Of a stretch of 64,000 bases of DNA, positions 16,520-24,965 are shown one piece after another. Location of the stretch: the NCBI GenBank assembly GCA_017623215.1, contig JAGAPO010000052.1:17486-81485 (forward strand), read 5' to 3'. The notes beneath the pieces were generated by a model. The model was not told the DNA's origin. It ran no database searches and was given only the letters and a program-made list of their open reading frames with translations. Position numbers and translations under genes: made by a program. Position 1 is the stretch's first letter, and each line of letters starts with the position of its first letter. Origin of the DNA: Lachnospiraceae bacterium. Its GTDB lineage: Bacteria > Bacillota > Clostridia > Lachnospirales > Lachnospiraceae.

Positions 16520-17143
16520 TTACGCTACACGCGTATCGACATCCCACTGAATACAATGATACCCGGCCTCCAGGACTGCCGATACGAGCGTATTATTATA
16601 ATCTCCGTAAGGCGGTCGGAACAATATCATATCTTTTCCCGTTAATTCTTTCACCTTTTCATGCGGCTTCATAATTTCTTCCAGACATTCTTCCTTAGAC
16701 AGCTGCGACATCTGTTTATGATTCTCGCTATGATTGCCCAGATCGTGTCCGGCTGCGGCAATGGCTTTAACATCCTCCGGATATTTTTCAATCCAGCCGC
16801 CGGTCATAAAGAAGGTAACCCGAACATTGTATTTCGCTAAAATATCAAGAATCTCCTGAGTATCTTCATTCCCCCAGGCAGCGTCAAAGCTGAGAGCGAC
16901 TTTCTTTTCTTCGGTATTCACACAATAGATCGGAAGCTCTTTTTGATTGCTCCCGGACACCGCGACAGCTGCCTGAGGTGCGAAATGATAGGCACCAAAA
17001 CCGGCTATCACAGCGGTTAGTGCAAGAATGCCGGCCTTCACAAAACCGGATTGCTTTTTCTTTTCGGTTTCGTCCAGATTCAAGAACGGATCAGGGGTAA
17101 GCTCCGAATTCGGCGTTCGGTTTCGTCTCCACGGTAATTTCAT
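16520..17143 (-). pseudogene. polysaccharide deacetylase, 3' end cut off by prophage
   Basis: A 207-residue fragment of a PdaB/YlxY-type polysaccharide deacetylase of the sporulation-associated group. It has an N-terminal membrane anchor (about 33-55), motif 1 SFDAAWGNEDT, motif 2 GHDLGNHSENH with the metal-binding His pair, and motif 3 RPPYGDYN. It stops at QWDVDTRVA, where full-length relatives go on for about 50 residues with motif 4 (Asp-Trp) and motif 5 (Leu-His). Without these it should be inactive. The cut coincides with the end of the prophage, so excision could restore the gene. Confidence 0.75.
16531..16550. other. inferred prophage attachment junction (attR)
   Basis: The minus-strand deacetylase frame agrees with its family through QWDVD and then diverges (TRVA, stop). 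The change falls at the bases ATCGACATCCCA around 16535-16546, the codons for W-D-V-D. This is where host gene and prophage should meet. The matching attL and the 3' part of the gene should lie left of the window. The exact core cannot be fixed from one junction. Confidence 0.55.
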
Positions 17144-17287
17144 AATAAGGATACCTCATCCAGAGATGTTATTATTAATATATTAAGCAGGAGCCGTAAA
17201 TATTTATATTTTCTGATGAAGAAGAATTACACGTAACAATAAATAAGATTCTGATAAAAAGAACAAGAATATTATTTTCAAAAAATT

Positions 17288-17334
17288 AGATTCTATAAGA
17301 ATCTGCTTGACAAATATTTTATAAATGTTATAAT
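17288..17334 (+). promoter_or_regulatory. promoter and palindrome upstream of the DUF262 gene
   Basis: TTGACA (17307-17312), 16-base spacer, TATAAT (17329-17334). Just upstream is a perfect inverted repeat AGATTCT-ATA-AGAATCT (17288-17304), a possible operator or activator site. The segment 17144-17287 is AT-rich and otherwise shows nothing clear. Confidence 0.7.
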
Positions 17335-17384
17335 AAGGACAGAATTCGACAACGACAAAAAGAAGAATAAGGAGGAATCATACT

Positions 17385-18566
17385 ATGGATGAACAAATGA
17401 GCTTTACCAATGCTTCCATCCCGATTGCGTCCGTACTGAACAGTCTGAATACGGTCAATTTTGGAGGGCTGGATCTGCAGCCGTCCTATCAGAGAGGATA
17501 TGTCTGGAAGGATGACTTTAAGGACAAGTTGATATACAGCATTGTAAAGCAGTACCCTTCCGGCAACATCAGTATCCGGGTATTGAATAAGCCGAACGCA
17601 AAGGGAGCGAAATCGGAGGTTGTGGACGGGCAGCAGAGACTGACTACAATCAAAGGATTTGTGGATAATAAGTATGTGATTAAGAGCGAATGGTCGAGAA
17701 AGATTATTATTCTGATCAAGGAATATTTTGAAAGAGCCGGGGTACAGGATGATATGGTTGACAGGCTGGTGAAGAGGATGAGCAACAAAGGGAACGTGAC
17801 ACTAAAATACAGCGATTTGCCCGATGTCATCAAAGGAAATATCAGCTCGTACAACATTCCGATGACATATATCGCGAATGCATCGGATGTACAGATTCGG
17901 GAATATTTCCGGTTTTTGCAGAATCAGGAGCGTCTGAGGGCGGGAGAGATTATCAATTTGATGCCGGCGACGAATCTGGAAGAATTCATGGATAAGATTC
18001 TGGATAAGGACGTCTTTCTGAAGGTGATTGGCTTCACAGACGGAAGAGGAGAATTCGATAAGATATTCTACAGCATGGTCGGTCTGTTCGATGAAAAGCT
18101 CACCTTTGGAACGACAGATAAGCTGATTCAGGGGTATGCCGGGAAAGCAGACAAGCCGTCGGTTGGTCTGAAGAGAATCAAAGCGATGCTTTATCAGGTG
18201 AATAAGATAAGCGAGGTTTCCGAGGCAATTATCCGAAGCTCCAGAAAGCGCTATCTGAAATATCTGCTGCTGCTTTCCGGGCTGGAATACGTTGATTTCG
18301 GCAGGGCAACGATTGATAAGCTAAGAACCTTAAAGGAGATTGATGATAAGCTGTCGGTATTCTTTTCCGCAAAGGCAAATGTAATCGAGAATGAATTCGC
18401 AGGCTACAGCGGAGAGGTGATTGAGGAATTCCGATATATCGCGCTGTTAACAAAGGGCGGGCATTCGCTGGCGCGAGTAGAGAACAGGATGCAGATACTC
18501 GCTTATTATGTGAATAATCCGAGGGAGAAAAGGAAGCCATCGGGGGTTAAGTTGATAGAGGAGTAG
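17385..18566 (+). CDS. DUF262 (GmrSD N-terminal-like) protein
   Basis: A 393-residue protein with a DUF262 domain in its first 150 residues: LDLQPSYQRGYVWKDDF near 29 and VVDGQQRLTTIKGF near 78, the ParB/Srx-like NTP-binding and nuclease-type motifs found in GmrS and related defence proteins. The C-terminal 240 residues are helical; no HNH (GmrD/DUF1524) motif was recognised. AAGGAGG precedes ATG 17385. It begins 240 bases from a disrupted gene at a prophage junction. A role in phage defence or DNA modification sensing is possible, but lone DUF262 proteins are not well understood. Confidence 0.75.
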   Translation: MDEQMSFTNASIPIASVLNSLNTVNFGGLDLQPSYQRGYVWKDDFKDKLIYSIVKQYPSGNISIRVLNKPNAKGAKSEVVDGQQRLTTIKGFVDNKYVIKSEWSRKIIILIKEYFERAGVQDDMVDRLVKRMSNKGNVTLKYSDLPDVIKGNISSYNIPMTYIANASDVQIREYFRFLQNQERLRAGEIINLMPATNLEEFMDKILDKDVFLKVIGFTDGRGEFDKIFYSMVGLFDEKLTFGTTDKLIQGYAGKADKPSVGLKRIKAMLYQVNKISEVSEAIIRSSRKRYLKYLLLLSGLEYVDFGRATIDKLRTLKEIDDKLSVFFSAKANVIENEFAGYSGEVIEEFRYIALLTKGGHSLARVENRMQILAYYVNNPREKRKPSGVKLIEE

Positions 18567-18572
18567 AGTGGA

Positions 18573-19421
18573 ATGATGACAGAAGTAGTGGCAGCCCTGA
18601 TATGGGACAAGGATAGATTTTTGATATGCCAGAGGCCGGCGCATAAGGCCAGAGGTCTGCTGTGGGAGTTCGTTGGCGGCAAGGTGGAACCAGGCGAGAC
18701 AAGGGAACAGGCGCTGATTCGGGAGTGCAGAGAAGAGCTTGCGGTTACGGTACGGGTTGGTGACGTATTCATGGAGGTGGTTCATGAGTATCCGGATATG
18801 ACGGTGCATCTGACCCTGTTCCACGCGGCGATTGTGCAAGGAGCTCCGCAGCGCTTAGAGCATCAGGATATCCGGTGGATTACTTCGGAGCAGATTCCGC
18901 AGTATGAATTTTGTCCGGCTGATGTGGAGATATTGGAGCGGCTTGGGCGGTATAAGCATATGATAAAAATATTATTTATCTGCCATGGCAACATTTGCCG
19001 CTCCCCCATGGGCGAGTTCATTCTGAAAGATATGGTATCACGCCGCCCGGACGCGGCCCGTTTCCGCATCGCCTCCTGTGCCACGAGCACGGAAGAGATC
19101 GGGAATCCCGTTCATCCGGGAACGCGCAGAAAATTAGCGGAGCACGGAATCAGCTGTGCGGGCAAATACGCAGTTCAGTTGACCCAGTCAGACTACGACG
19201 AGTATGATTACCTGCTCGCAATGGATACCTGGAATCTTCGCAATATTCTCCGAATCATCGGAAAAGACGAGCAGAAAAAGGTATACCGCCTGCTGGATTT
19301 TTCGAAACATCCGAGAGATATCGCGGATCCCTGGTATACTGGGAATTTTGACATTACTTACGATGACATCGCAGAAGGCTGCCAGGCGTTTTTGGAATTC
19401 ATAGATGCGAAAAAAAGATGA
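18573..19421 (+). CDS. Nudix hydrolase fused to low-molecular-weight phosphotyrosine phosphatase
   Basis: A 282-residue two-domain protein in one frame. Residues 1-128 are a MutT-type Nudix hydrolase with the box GGKVEPGETREQALIRE / CREEL (GX5EX7REUXEEXGU-like), the pattern of 8-oxo-dGTP/CTP pyrophosphohydrolases. Residues 130-282 are an LMW-PTP domain with CHGNICRSPM (P-loop Cys about residue 138) and the acid motif DPWY near 252. No stop separates them; Met 130 could be an internal start, but no strong binding site precedes it. The start is 7 bases after the DUF262 stop, so the genes are co-transcribed. Confidence 0.8.
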   Translation: MMTEVVAALIWDKDRFLICQRPAHKARGLLWEFVGGKVEPGETREQALIRECREELAVTVRVGDVFMEVVHEYPDMTVHLTLFHAAIVQGAPQRLEHQDIRWITSEQIPQYEFCPADVEILERLGRYKHMIKILFICHGNICRSPMGEFILKDMVSRRPDAARFRIASCATSTEEIGNPVHPGTRRKLAEHGISCAGKYAVQLTQSDYDEYDYLLAMDTWNLRNILRIIGKDEQKKVYRLLDFSKHPRDIADPWYTGNFDITYDDIAEGCQAFLEFIDAKKR

Positions 19422-19426
19422 GAATA

Positions 19427-19462
19427 GTGTAAAAAAGTGCCCCGATGCGCACTTTTTTATAC
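19427..19462. terminator. bidirectional-looking terminator
   Basis: GTGTAAAAAAGTGC (19427-19440) pairs with GCACTTTTTTATAC (19449-19462) over 14 positions with one G-U pair. The A and T runs are part of the stem, so it can work from either side; it follows the Nudix-phosphatase gene. Confidence 0.7.
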
Positions 19463-19531
19463 GCAGATCCGGACTTTGACACAAATCTGCGTGTATGTGA
19501 AGAAGGTGCTGCGCACATTTGCGCTGCCTTC
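19427..19531. repeat. structured three-hairpin element, copy 1
   Basis: Three hairpins follow one another: the terminator-like stem (19427-19462), CGCAGAT..ATCTGCG (19462-19491), and GAAGG..CCTTC with inner GCGC..GCGC (19502-19531). The order and words (GTGT..GCAC, CAGAT..ACAAATCTGC, GCGCACAT) recall the larger element at 36,633-36,771, so both may be members of one dispersed palindromic family. Confidence 0.4.
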
Positions 19532-19575
19532 GCGCAGGGGCGCTCCGGCATGTTGGATAGAATTTTTCAACGAAA

Positions 19576-19640
19576 AAGGAGTCATTCTCAGCCGGGACCG
19601 AAATCCTTACGATTTCAGCGCCGGCCGAGAATGACTCCTT
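19576..19640 (-). terminator. terminator of the lipoprotein gene
   Basis: AAGGAGTCATTCTC (19576-19589) pairs perfectly with GAGAATGACTCCTT (19627-19640), followed inside by GCCGG/CCGGC and GAAATC/GATTTC. Read on the minus strand the hairpin begins 11 bases after the lipoprotein stop and runs into five T. Confidence 0.75.
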
Positions 19641-19651
19641 ATGGCTTGTCC

Positions 19652-20239
19652 TTATTTGGAAGGGAATTCCTCTACAACCGGGGAATCCAGTGCGACGATG
19701 ATGATATAAGCGGGATCGCCTGAGACTTTGAAGGGATGAACGGCGATAGAGCTTTCATCCGAGGCGGTCCAGGTAACCTGGGAAGTACCATTCTCTAATG
19801 CTTCAAAATCGAGAGCGGACTTGTCCTCCCTGTTCGGAATTAGATCTTCCAGCTGATCCGCGAGGGAATCCAGACAGTCAAGATACTCTGCTTCACTGTT
19901 GGTCGAGATGAAATACTCCATCCTATATAATCTCTCACCTGCGAAGCTCATGACCTGTTCCACAGTGATTCCGGTATTCTCCAGATCCTTCAGAACCGGA
20001 TTGACGGTAAGCCGCCCGGTTCCGGACTCCTCGTTGGTCTCATAGGAGGAAGCGTCTGCGTTATAAGCCTTCATAACCTTCTCCTCCGACTTGAACCAGC
20101 CGACATTCCGTAATACAATTCCGTCATTCTTTATCACAACTGTATCTTCAATCAGTTCATCGAACTGATCTGTCTGTCTTGCGCATCCCGATAACAGCAG
20201 GACAAGTACTGCACCGACTAATAATCCTCTCTTTTTCAT
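19652..20239 (-). CDS. lipoprotein of unknown function
   Basis: A 195-residue exported protein with a lipoprotein signal peptide: MKKRGLLVGAVLVLLLSGC, lipobox LSGC, Cys at 19. The mature part is acidic and has no motif I recognise. It may have two repeats of a small alpha/beta unit, one in each half. The start at 20239 has AAAGGAGG 7 bases upstream; the frame is open to 20260 but without a binding site there. It has its own promoter and terminator, so it is a single-gene unit convergent to the Nudix-phosphatase gene. Confidence 0.7.
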   Translation of the reverse strand: MKKRGLLVGAVLVLLLSGCARQTDQFDELIEDTVVIKNDGIVLRNVGWFKSEEKVMKAYNADASSYETNEESGTGRLTVNPVLKDLENTGITVEQVMSFAGERLYRMEYFISTNSEAEYLDCLDSLADQLEDLIPNREDKSALDFEALENGTSQVTWTASDESSIAVHPFKVSGDPAYIIIVALDSPVVEEFPSK

Positions 20240-20275
20240 AAGAGCCTCCTTTAAATCCAAGATGTCCTTCTTATT

Positions 20276-20304
20276 AGTATACTAAAAAGGCGGAGAAAAT
20301 GCAA
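20276..20304 (-). promoter_or_regulatory. lipoprotein gene promoter
   Basis: On the minus strand: TTGCAT (20304-20299), 17-base spacer, TATACT (20281-20276), 37 bases before the start codon. Confidence 0.6.
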
Positions 20305-20331
20305 CTAAATTGAATCAAAAAATAAATGTTC

Positions 20332-20360
20332 TTGGATTTTGAGGAAAGCTGCGTTATAAT
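20332..20360 (+). promoter_or_regulatory. promoter of the LRR-VWA-AAA operon
   Basis: TTGGAT (20332-20337), 17-base spacer, TATAAT (20355-20360), about 120 bases before the LRR protein start and back to back with the lipoprotein promoter. Confidence 0.6.
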
Positions 20361-20479
20361 AAGAGTCGCAAAGAGCTGCCGAGCCTAAGGCTGGAATAGG
20401 CGGAGCAAAAGTGGGATGAACTTATGGCACAGGAGTGGTAGGAAAAGCCGGAATCAGTCATAGGAAGGAAGCGGAAAAG

Positions 20480-21433
20480 ATGTCGCAGGAAGAGAATCTG
20501 AAAGAATATAGCGCAGCCGATGGAAGCTGTTCGTTTACTTATCGGGAGGAAGAACAGGGAATTACCGTAATACAATGCACCTCCTGCGGGGAAAAAGCGG
20601 TAATTCCTGGAAGAATTGAGGAAAAACCGGTTATTCGAATCGGGGAGTATGCGTTCAGTGAACAGAAAGCGCTGCGGGAAGCTTGGCTTCCGTTCTCTGT
20701 GACGAGGATCGACAGGCACGCATTTTATAACTGCAGGAGGCTTGCGAGCGTGAGTCTGTCCGCGGAAGCGGTGGAGATCTGGGATGGAGCGTTTAAGAAC
20801 TGCGAACAGCTTCATACGGTAGTATTTCTTGCCGTCTGCGGCGGAAATGTGTGTATGAAGAATATTTTGTATGATCTGGAACAGGATATTGTATGTGAGA
20901 TTCTTGTGTTTGGAGAGGCGGACGGCGCGATGCGGCAGGAAGAGCCGAAGGAGCGGATTCGGCTGCTGTTTCCGAAGAACACGTATGAGTATATATCGAA
21001 TTACGCGGCCAGAATCTTTCATGAGGTCGCGTATGGCTCAGGATATTATTACAGGCAGTGCGCATATGAGAAACGAATGGATTACGCGCGCTACGACGGA
21101 CTGTTTGATTACGCATCGAGAGAGGAACGGCCGGAGCTTGTACCGTGGCTGGCATTTTATCGACTGCGGTATCCGCATGAACTGGGAGAAAAGGCGCGAC
21201 GGATTTATGTGGACTGGATGAGAAAGCATATCGGAGAATTTGTGAGGCTGTTAATCGAGGCGGATGATTATGAAGACACCCGGTATCTGGCAGAATGTGA
21301 CTGGGTGGAGGAGACGGATTTTCAGAATATGATAGAGGCGGCGGGAAAGACCGGGAACGCGGAGTATATCAGCCTGTTCCTGGCGCAGAAAAAGAAGCGG
21401 TTCGGAATTGGCAAGAAGACGTTTGAACTATAG
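20480..21433 (+). CDS. BspA-type leucine-rich repeat protein
   Basis: A 317-residue cytoplasmic protein (no signal peptide). Residues about 20-130 hold LRR_5 (BspA-like) repeats: IPGRIEEKPVIRIGEYAF, then LPFSVTRIDRHAFYNC and AVEIWDGAFKNC. The remaining 185 residues are helical and look like an ankyrin- or HEAT-like tail without clear motif. ATG 20480 has AGGAAGGAAGCGG upstream; the frame is open to 20435. The next frame starts within 40 bases, so it is the first gene of an operon with a VWA protein and a MoxR-type ATPase; it may be the substrate or target-recognition part. Confidence 0.7.
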   Translation: MSQEENLKEYSAADGSCSFTYREEEQGITVIQCTSCGEKAVIPGRIEEKPVIRIGEYAFSEQKALREAWLPFSVTRIDRHAFYNCRRLASVSLSAEAVEIWDGAFKNCEQLHTVVFLAVCGGNVCMKNILYDLEQDIVCEILVFGEADGAMRQEEPKERIRLLFPKNTYEYISNYAARIFHEVAYGSGYYYRQCAYEKRMDYARYDGLFDYASREERPELVPWLAFYRLRYPHELGEKARRIYVDWMRKHIGEFVRLLIEADDYEDTRYLAECDWVEETDFQNMIEAAGKTGNAEYISLFLAQKKKRFGIGKKTFEL

Positions 21434-21472
21434 ATGAACCGGGATGGGGAGACGAGAAAGGGAGGGAACCGA

Positions 21473-22954
21473 ATGGAGGAGCATAGAAGAGAGCAGGAGG
21501 GGTCCGCGCATAAGCTTGCGCTGATCCGTATCGGGAACCGAATCTGGGAGGCGGCGGGGAGAGAATTGTACCTGTCCATGCGTTTTCTGGATCTTGCGTT
21601 CGGGCGGCTTTCCTTTGTAATGGATCTGTCAACCAGAACCTTTGGAACGGATGGGGTATCGTGCCGGTATAACCCGAGATACCTGATGGAGCTGTATGAG
21701 AACAGCCGGATTATGGTGAATCGCGGCTATCTGCATATGCTGCTGCATTGTATTCTGCGGCATATGTACCGGGAGAGCGAGGAGGAGAGGCAGGAGCTGT
21801 ATGATCTGGCCTGCGATATTACGGTGGAGTCCATCATCGACAGCATGGATTATCGGGCGGTTGCTATGACGGTGAAGGACGAGAGAGAAGAACTGTACGA
21901 GGCACTTAAAAAAGAACGGAAGGTTCTGACTGCGGAAGGGGTCTATACATGGCTTAAGAAGCAAAATCTCTCTCTCAGTGAAGTTATTAGGCTTGAGCAG
22001 GAATTCCGGAAGGATGATCACGATTTCTTTTACCGGAGACGGGAGCAGGGCAGCGGGGAGACAGCTGCGGATAATCAGAATGCGGAGGGTCGAAGTGAGG
22101 AACATCAGAATATGGAACACCAGAATGCGGGAGGTTCCGATCGTGCGGGGCAGAATGATTCGGTCGCAGGAGCCCGCCGGAACCGGGAGAATCAGAAGAA
22201 AGACTGGGAGAAGGTGAGCCGGAAGCTTGCGGTCAGTCTGGAATCCTTCGGACGGGAAGCGGGAAAAGGCGCGGGAAGTCTGTCTGCGGTGCTTGCGGTC
22301 TCGAACCGGGAGGAATGCGGCTATCAGGAATTCTTGCGGAGATTTTCGGTGCTTCGGGAGGAGAATCGTCTGGATCCGGATTCGTTCGATTATGGTTATT
22401 ATGCATACGGGCTTTCTCTTTATAAAAATATGCCGTTAATTGAGCCGCTTGAGCAGCGGGAAGTGAAGAAAATTGAGGAGTTTGCAATTGTAATTGATAC
22501 GTCCGGTTCGTGTTCCGGCGAGCTGGTGCATCGGTTTTTAAAGGAGACGGTCACAGTGCTCGGGCAGCAGGAGAGCTTTTTTCGAAAACGGCGGGTACAT
22601 GTGATTCAGTGCGACGCCGCGGTACAGTCGGATACGGTGATTGAAGAAGAGGAGGATATAGAGCGGTTTGCGGAGACGCTTACGATATCCGGATATGGCG
22701 GGACGGATTTTCGGCCTGCATTCACATATGTGAATAATCTGGTGGAGCGCGGGGAGTTTGTGAATCTGCGCGGGTTACTCTATTTTACGGACGGGTACGG
22801 GGTATATCCGGAGCGGCGCCCGATGTATGATACCGCTTTTGTATTTGTAGGAGAGGATTACGAGGAGCATCTGGTTCCCGGCTGGGCGGCAAGAATTGTA
22901 CTTCCGCCGGAACAATGGGGAGAGAGTGAGCAGAGAGGAAGGATGACGGTTTGA
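21473..22954 (+). CDS. VWA domain protein with DUF2201-like metallopeptidase N-terminus
   Basis: A 493-residue protein. The N-terminal half has the DUF2201-type putative metallopeptidase region with HMLLHCILRHMY (HxxxxH-like) near residues 88-98. Residues about 180-245 are a hydrophilic Glu/Asn/Gly-rich linker with short repeats. The C-terminal VWA domain begins at FAIVIDTSGSCSG near 336 (MIDAS DxSxS) and continues with GGTDF near 409 and FTDGYG near 437. ATG 21473 is chosen for GGAGGG 6 bases upstream; ATG 21434 abuts the previous stop. It overlaps the AAA gene by 4 bases. Such VWA proteins work with MoxR ATPases. Confidence 0.8.
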   Translation: MEEHRREQEGSAHKLALIRIGNRIWEAAGRELYLSMRFLDLAFGRLSFVMDLSTRTFGTDGVSCRYNPRYLMELYENSRIMVNRGYLHMLLHCILRHMYRESEEERQELYDLACDITVESIIDSMDYRAVAMTVKDEREELYEALKKERKVLTAEGVYTWLKKQNLSLSEVIRLEQEFRKDDHDFFYRRREQGSGETAADNQNAEGRSEEHQNMEHQNAGGSDRAGQNDSVAGARRNRENQKKDWEKVSRKLAVSLESFGREAGKGAGSLSAVLAVSNREECGYQEFLRRFSVLREENRLDPDSFDYGYYAYGLSLYKNMPLIEPLEQREVKKIEEFAIVIDTSGSCSGELVHRFLKETVTVLGQQESFFRKRRVHVIQCDAAVQSDTVIEEEEDIERFAETLTISGYGGTDFRPAFTYVNNLVERGEFVNLRGLLYFTDGYGVYPERRPMYDTAFVFVGEDYEEHLVPGWAARIVLPPEQWGESEQRGRMTV

Positions 22955-24480
22955 ATATCAGGAGAGCCAAAGAAGAAATTAAGCGCACGGTAAAAGCGTA
23001 TTTAAAGAAGAATGCATTTGGAGAATATGAGATCACTTCGATTCGGCAGAGGCCGATTCTTTTGATGGGGCCGTCCGGTATCGGAAAGACTGCCGTCATA
23101 GAACAGGCGGCGAGAGAGTGCGGCGTCGGCCTGGTATCGTATACGATTACCCATCATACCAGGCAGAGTGCGGTAGGGCTTCCCTATATTAAAGAAAAGG
23201 TATTCGGCGGGGTCACGCATTCAGTCACGGAGTATACGATGAGCGAGATTATTGCGTCCGTATATGAGAAGATGGAGGAGACAGGACTTTCGGAAGGAAT
23301 CCTGTTCATCGACGAGATCAATTGTGCGTCGGAGACGCTGGCTCCGGCGATGCTGCAGTTTTTGCAGTGCAAGCAGTTCGGCAATCAGGCGGTGCCGGAA
23401 GGATGGATTATTATTGCGGCGGGCAATCCGCCGGAGTACAACAAATCGGTGAAGGAATTCGACGTGGTAACGTTAGACAGAGTCCGCAAGATCGAGGTAG
23501 AAGAGGATTTGGCGGTCTGGAAGGAGTATGCATCGGCGCAGTCCGTCGCCGATTGTATTCTTTCGTATCTGGAGCTGCGGAAGGAGAATTTTTACAGCTT
23601 CCAGACGGATGCCTACGGCAAGCGGTTCGTTACGGCAAGGGGCTGGGAGGATCTGTCGGAGATGTTAAAGGTCTGCGGGGAGCTTGAGATTCCGGTAGAT
23701 TATGAGCTAATCGTGCAGTATTTGCAGGATAAGCGAATCGCACAGGATTTTGCGGATTATTATGAGTTGTATCAGAAATACAGACAGACCTACCGGGTGG
23801 AAGAGATTCTCGCCGGAAGGAGGAGCGACGCGGCGGTGAACGCTCTTTCGGAAGCTCCCTTTGATGAGCGTCTGTCTGTGACCGGGCTGCTGCTTGGAGC
23901 ACTGCATGGGGAGTTTGTCCGGTACGGTACGAAGGATACGCTGGTCTGCGGAATATATGAGGATGTAAAGAAGCTGAAGGAAGCGATCGCACAGGGAGAG
24001 GCGTTCGAGGAAGCCATGCGGGAACGAATTCAGGCAAGAGAGGACGAGCTCGCAATTGGAAAGAAACGGATGCATCTAAGCCGCGAGGACGAGCAGGGGC
24101 TGCAGACACTTCTTGCAGAGCTGAATGCGATGCGAAAGGAGGCAAAGTTATCCGGAGCGTCGGATTCGGAGGGCTGTTTTGCGGCGGTGAAGTGCTGCTT
24201 TGAAAAACTGACAAAGGAACGCGAGAGCATGATCGAGCAGACAGGAGAGAAGCTGTCGAGCGCATTTGCCTTTGTCCTGGAGGCATTCGGGAGAGGACAG
24301 GAGCTTGTCATCTTTCTGACCGGGCTTACAACGGATTCTTATGCTGCAAAATATCTTGCGGAAAACGGAAGTGAGGAGTATGATAGATATCATAAGGAAC
24401 TATTGCTTCATGATACACAGGAAGAATTGAAACGGGAGATACGAAGTTTTAAGGAGGAAATGGAATGCAGCGGGAGATAA
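22951..24480 (+). CDS. MoxR-like AAA+ ATPase
   Basis: A 509-residue ATPase with Walker A GPSGIGKT near 40-47, Walker B ILFIDEIN near 117-124 and sensor-1 Asn in IIAAGNPPEYN near 155. The first 270 residues are the AAA core; the rest is helical with coiled coil (residues about 330-420). It starts at TTG 22951, overlapping the VWA stop as TTGA, with GGAAGGATG upstream. MoxR/VWA pairs act as metal-insertion or protein-remodelling chaperones (RavA-ViaA, MoxR). The substrate here is unknown. Confidence 0.85.
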   Translation: MNIRRAKEEIKRTVKAYLKKNAFGEYEITSIRQRPILLMGPSGIGKTAVIEQAARECGVGLVSYTITHHTRQSAVGLPYIKEKVFGGVTHSVTEYTMSEIIASVYEKMEETGLSEGILFIDEINCASETLAPAMLQFLQCKQFGNQAVPEGWIIIAAGNPPEYNKSVKEFDVVTLDRVRKIEVEEDLAVWKEYASAQSVADCILSYLELRKENFYSFQTDAYGKRFVTARGWEDLSEMLKVCGELEIPVDYELIVQYLQDKRIAQDFADYYELYQKYRQTYRVEEILAGRRSDAAVNALSEAPFDERLSVTGLLLGALHGEFVRYGTKDTLVCGIYEDVKKLKEAIAQGEAFEEAMRERIQAREDELAIGKKRMHLSREDEQGLQTLLAELNAMRKEAKLSGASDSEGCFAAVKCCFEKLTKERESMIEQTGEKLSSAFAFVLEAFGRGQELVIFLTGLTTDSYAAKYLAENGSEEYDRYHKELLLHDTQEELKREIRSFKEEMECSGR

Positions 24481-24965
24481 GAGACTGGAAGAGGGGAAGA
24501 AAGCGTTCGATCCTTCCGGCGGTTGTTGCGGTGCTGGCGGCCGCGCTGCTGGTGACGGTATGGTATGCGGAACGGCTATCCAGAGAAGCGGCTGTGAAGG
24601 AGGAGCTGTTAAAGCAGCTGGCAGGGGACTATATTGTGACGGAGCTGTTGTATGCCGCGGGAGAAGAAGCGCAGGCACAGCTTCCGATGGAGCTCGTGAT
24701 CACGGAGCAGGGAGGCGTGACATTGGATGGGGAGGAGCTCTTTGCACAGTCCGCTCCAACGGCCGAGAGCATCGGAAGGAAAGGGCGGAAGGAATTCCGG
24801 GAGAGCTTTGCAGGCCGGAATCCCGAGCTGAAGCTTGCGGGCGAAGACAGCTATATAATAACCTTTCCGAAGAGCGGGAAAGAGAACTTTGTATTATATT
24901 ATACGGATGGACGGATATGGCTCACGCCGGACGGAAGCTCTTTATACGAGGTAAAGACGAATTAA
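24465..24965 (+). CDS. single-span membrane protein of the MoxR operon
   Basis: A 166-residue protein with a basic N-terminus (RDWKRGRKR), one membrane segment at about 16-35 and an extracytoplasmic C-terminal domain of about 130 residues with beta-strand patterns (YIVTELLYAAG, MELVITEQGGVTLDG). It overlaps the AAA gene by 16 bases; AAGGAGG lies 8 bases before ATG 24465. No family is recognised. As last gene of the LRR-VWA-AAA operon it may link the complex to the membrane. Confidence 0.65.
   Translation: MQREIRDWKRGRKRSILPAVVAVLAAALLVTVWYAERLSREAAVKEELLKQLAGDYIVTELLYAAGEEAQAQLPMELVITEQGGVTLDGEELFAQSAPTAESIGRKGRKEFRESFAGRNPELKLAGEDSYIITFPKSGKENFVLYYTDGRIWLTPDGSSLYEVKTN

Noticed and set aside
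1..16530. Integrase or repressor within the visible prophage part
   Set aside because: No recombinase, repressor or replication gene was seen; these should be left of the window.
23630..24286. 218-residue minus-strand frame
   Set aside because: Antisense to the MoxR-like ATPase; Pro/Arg/Ser-rich without recognisable features.
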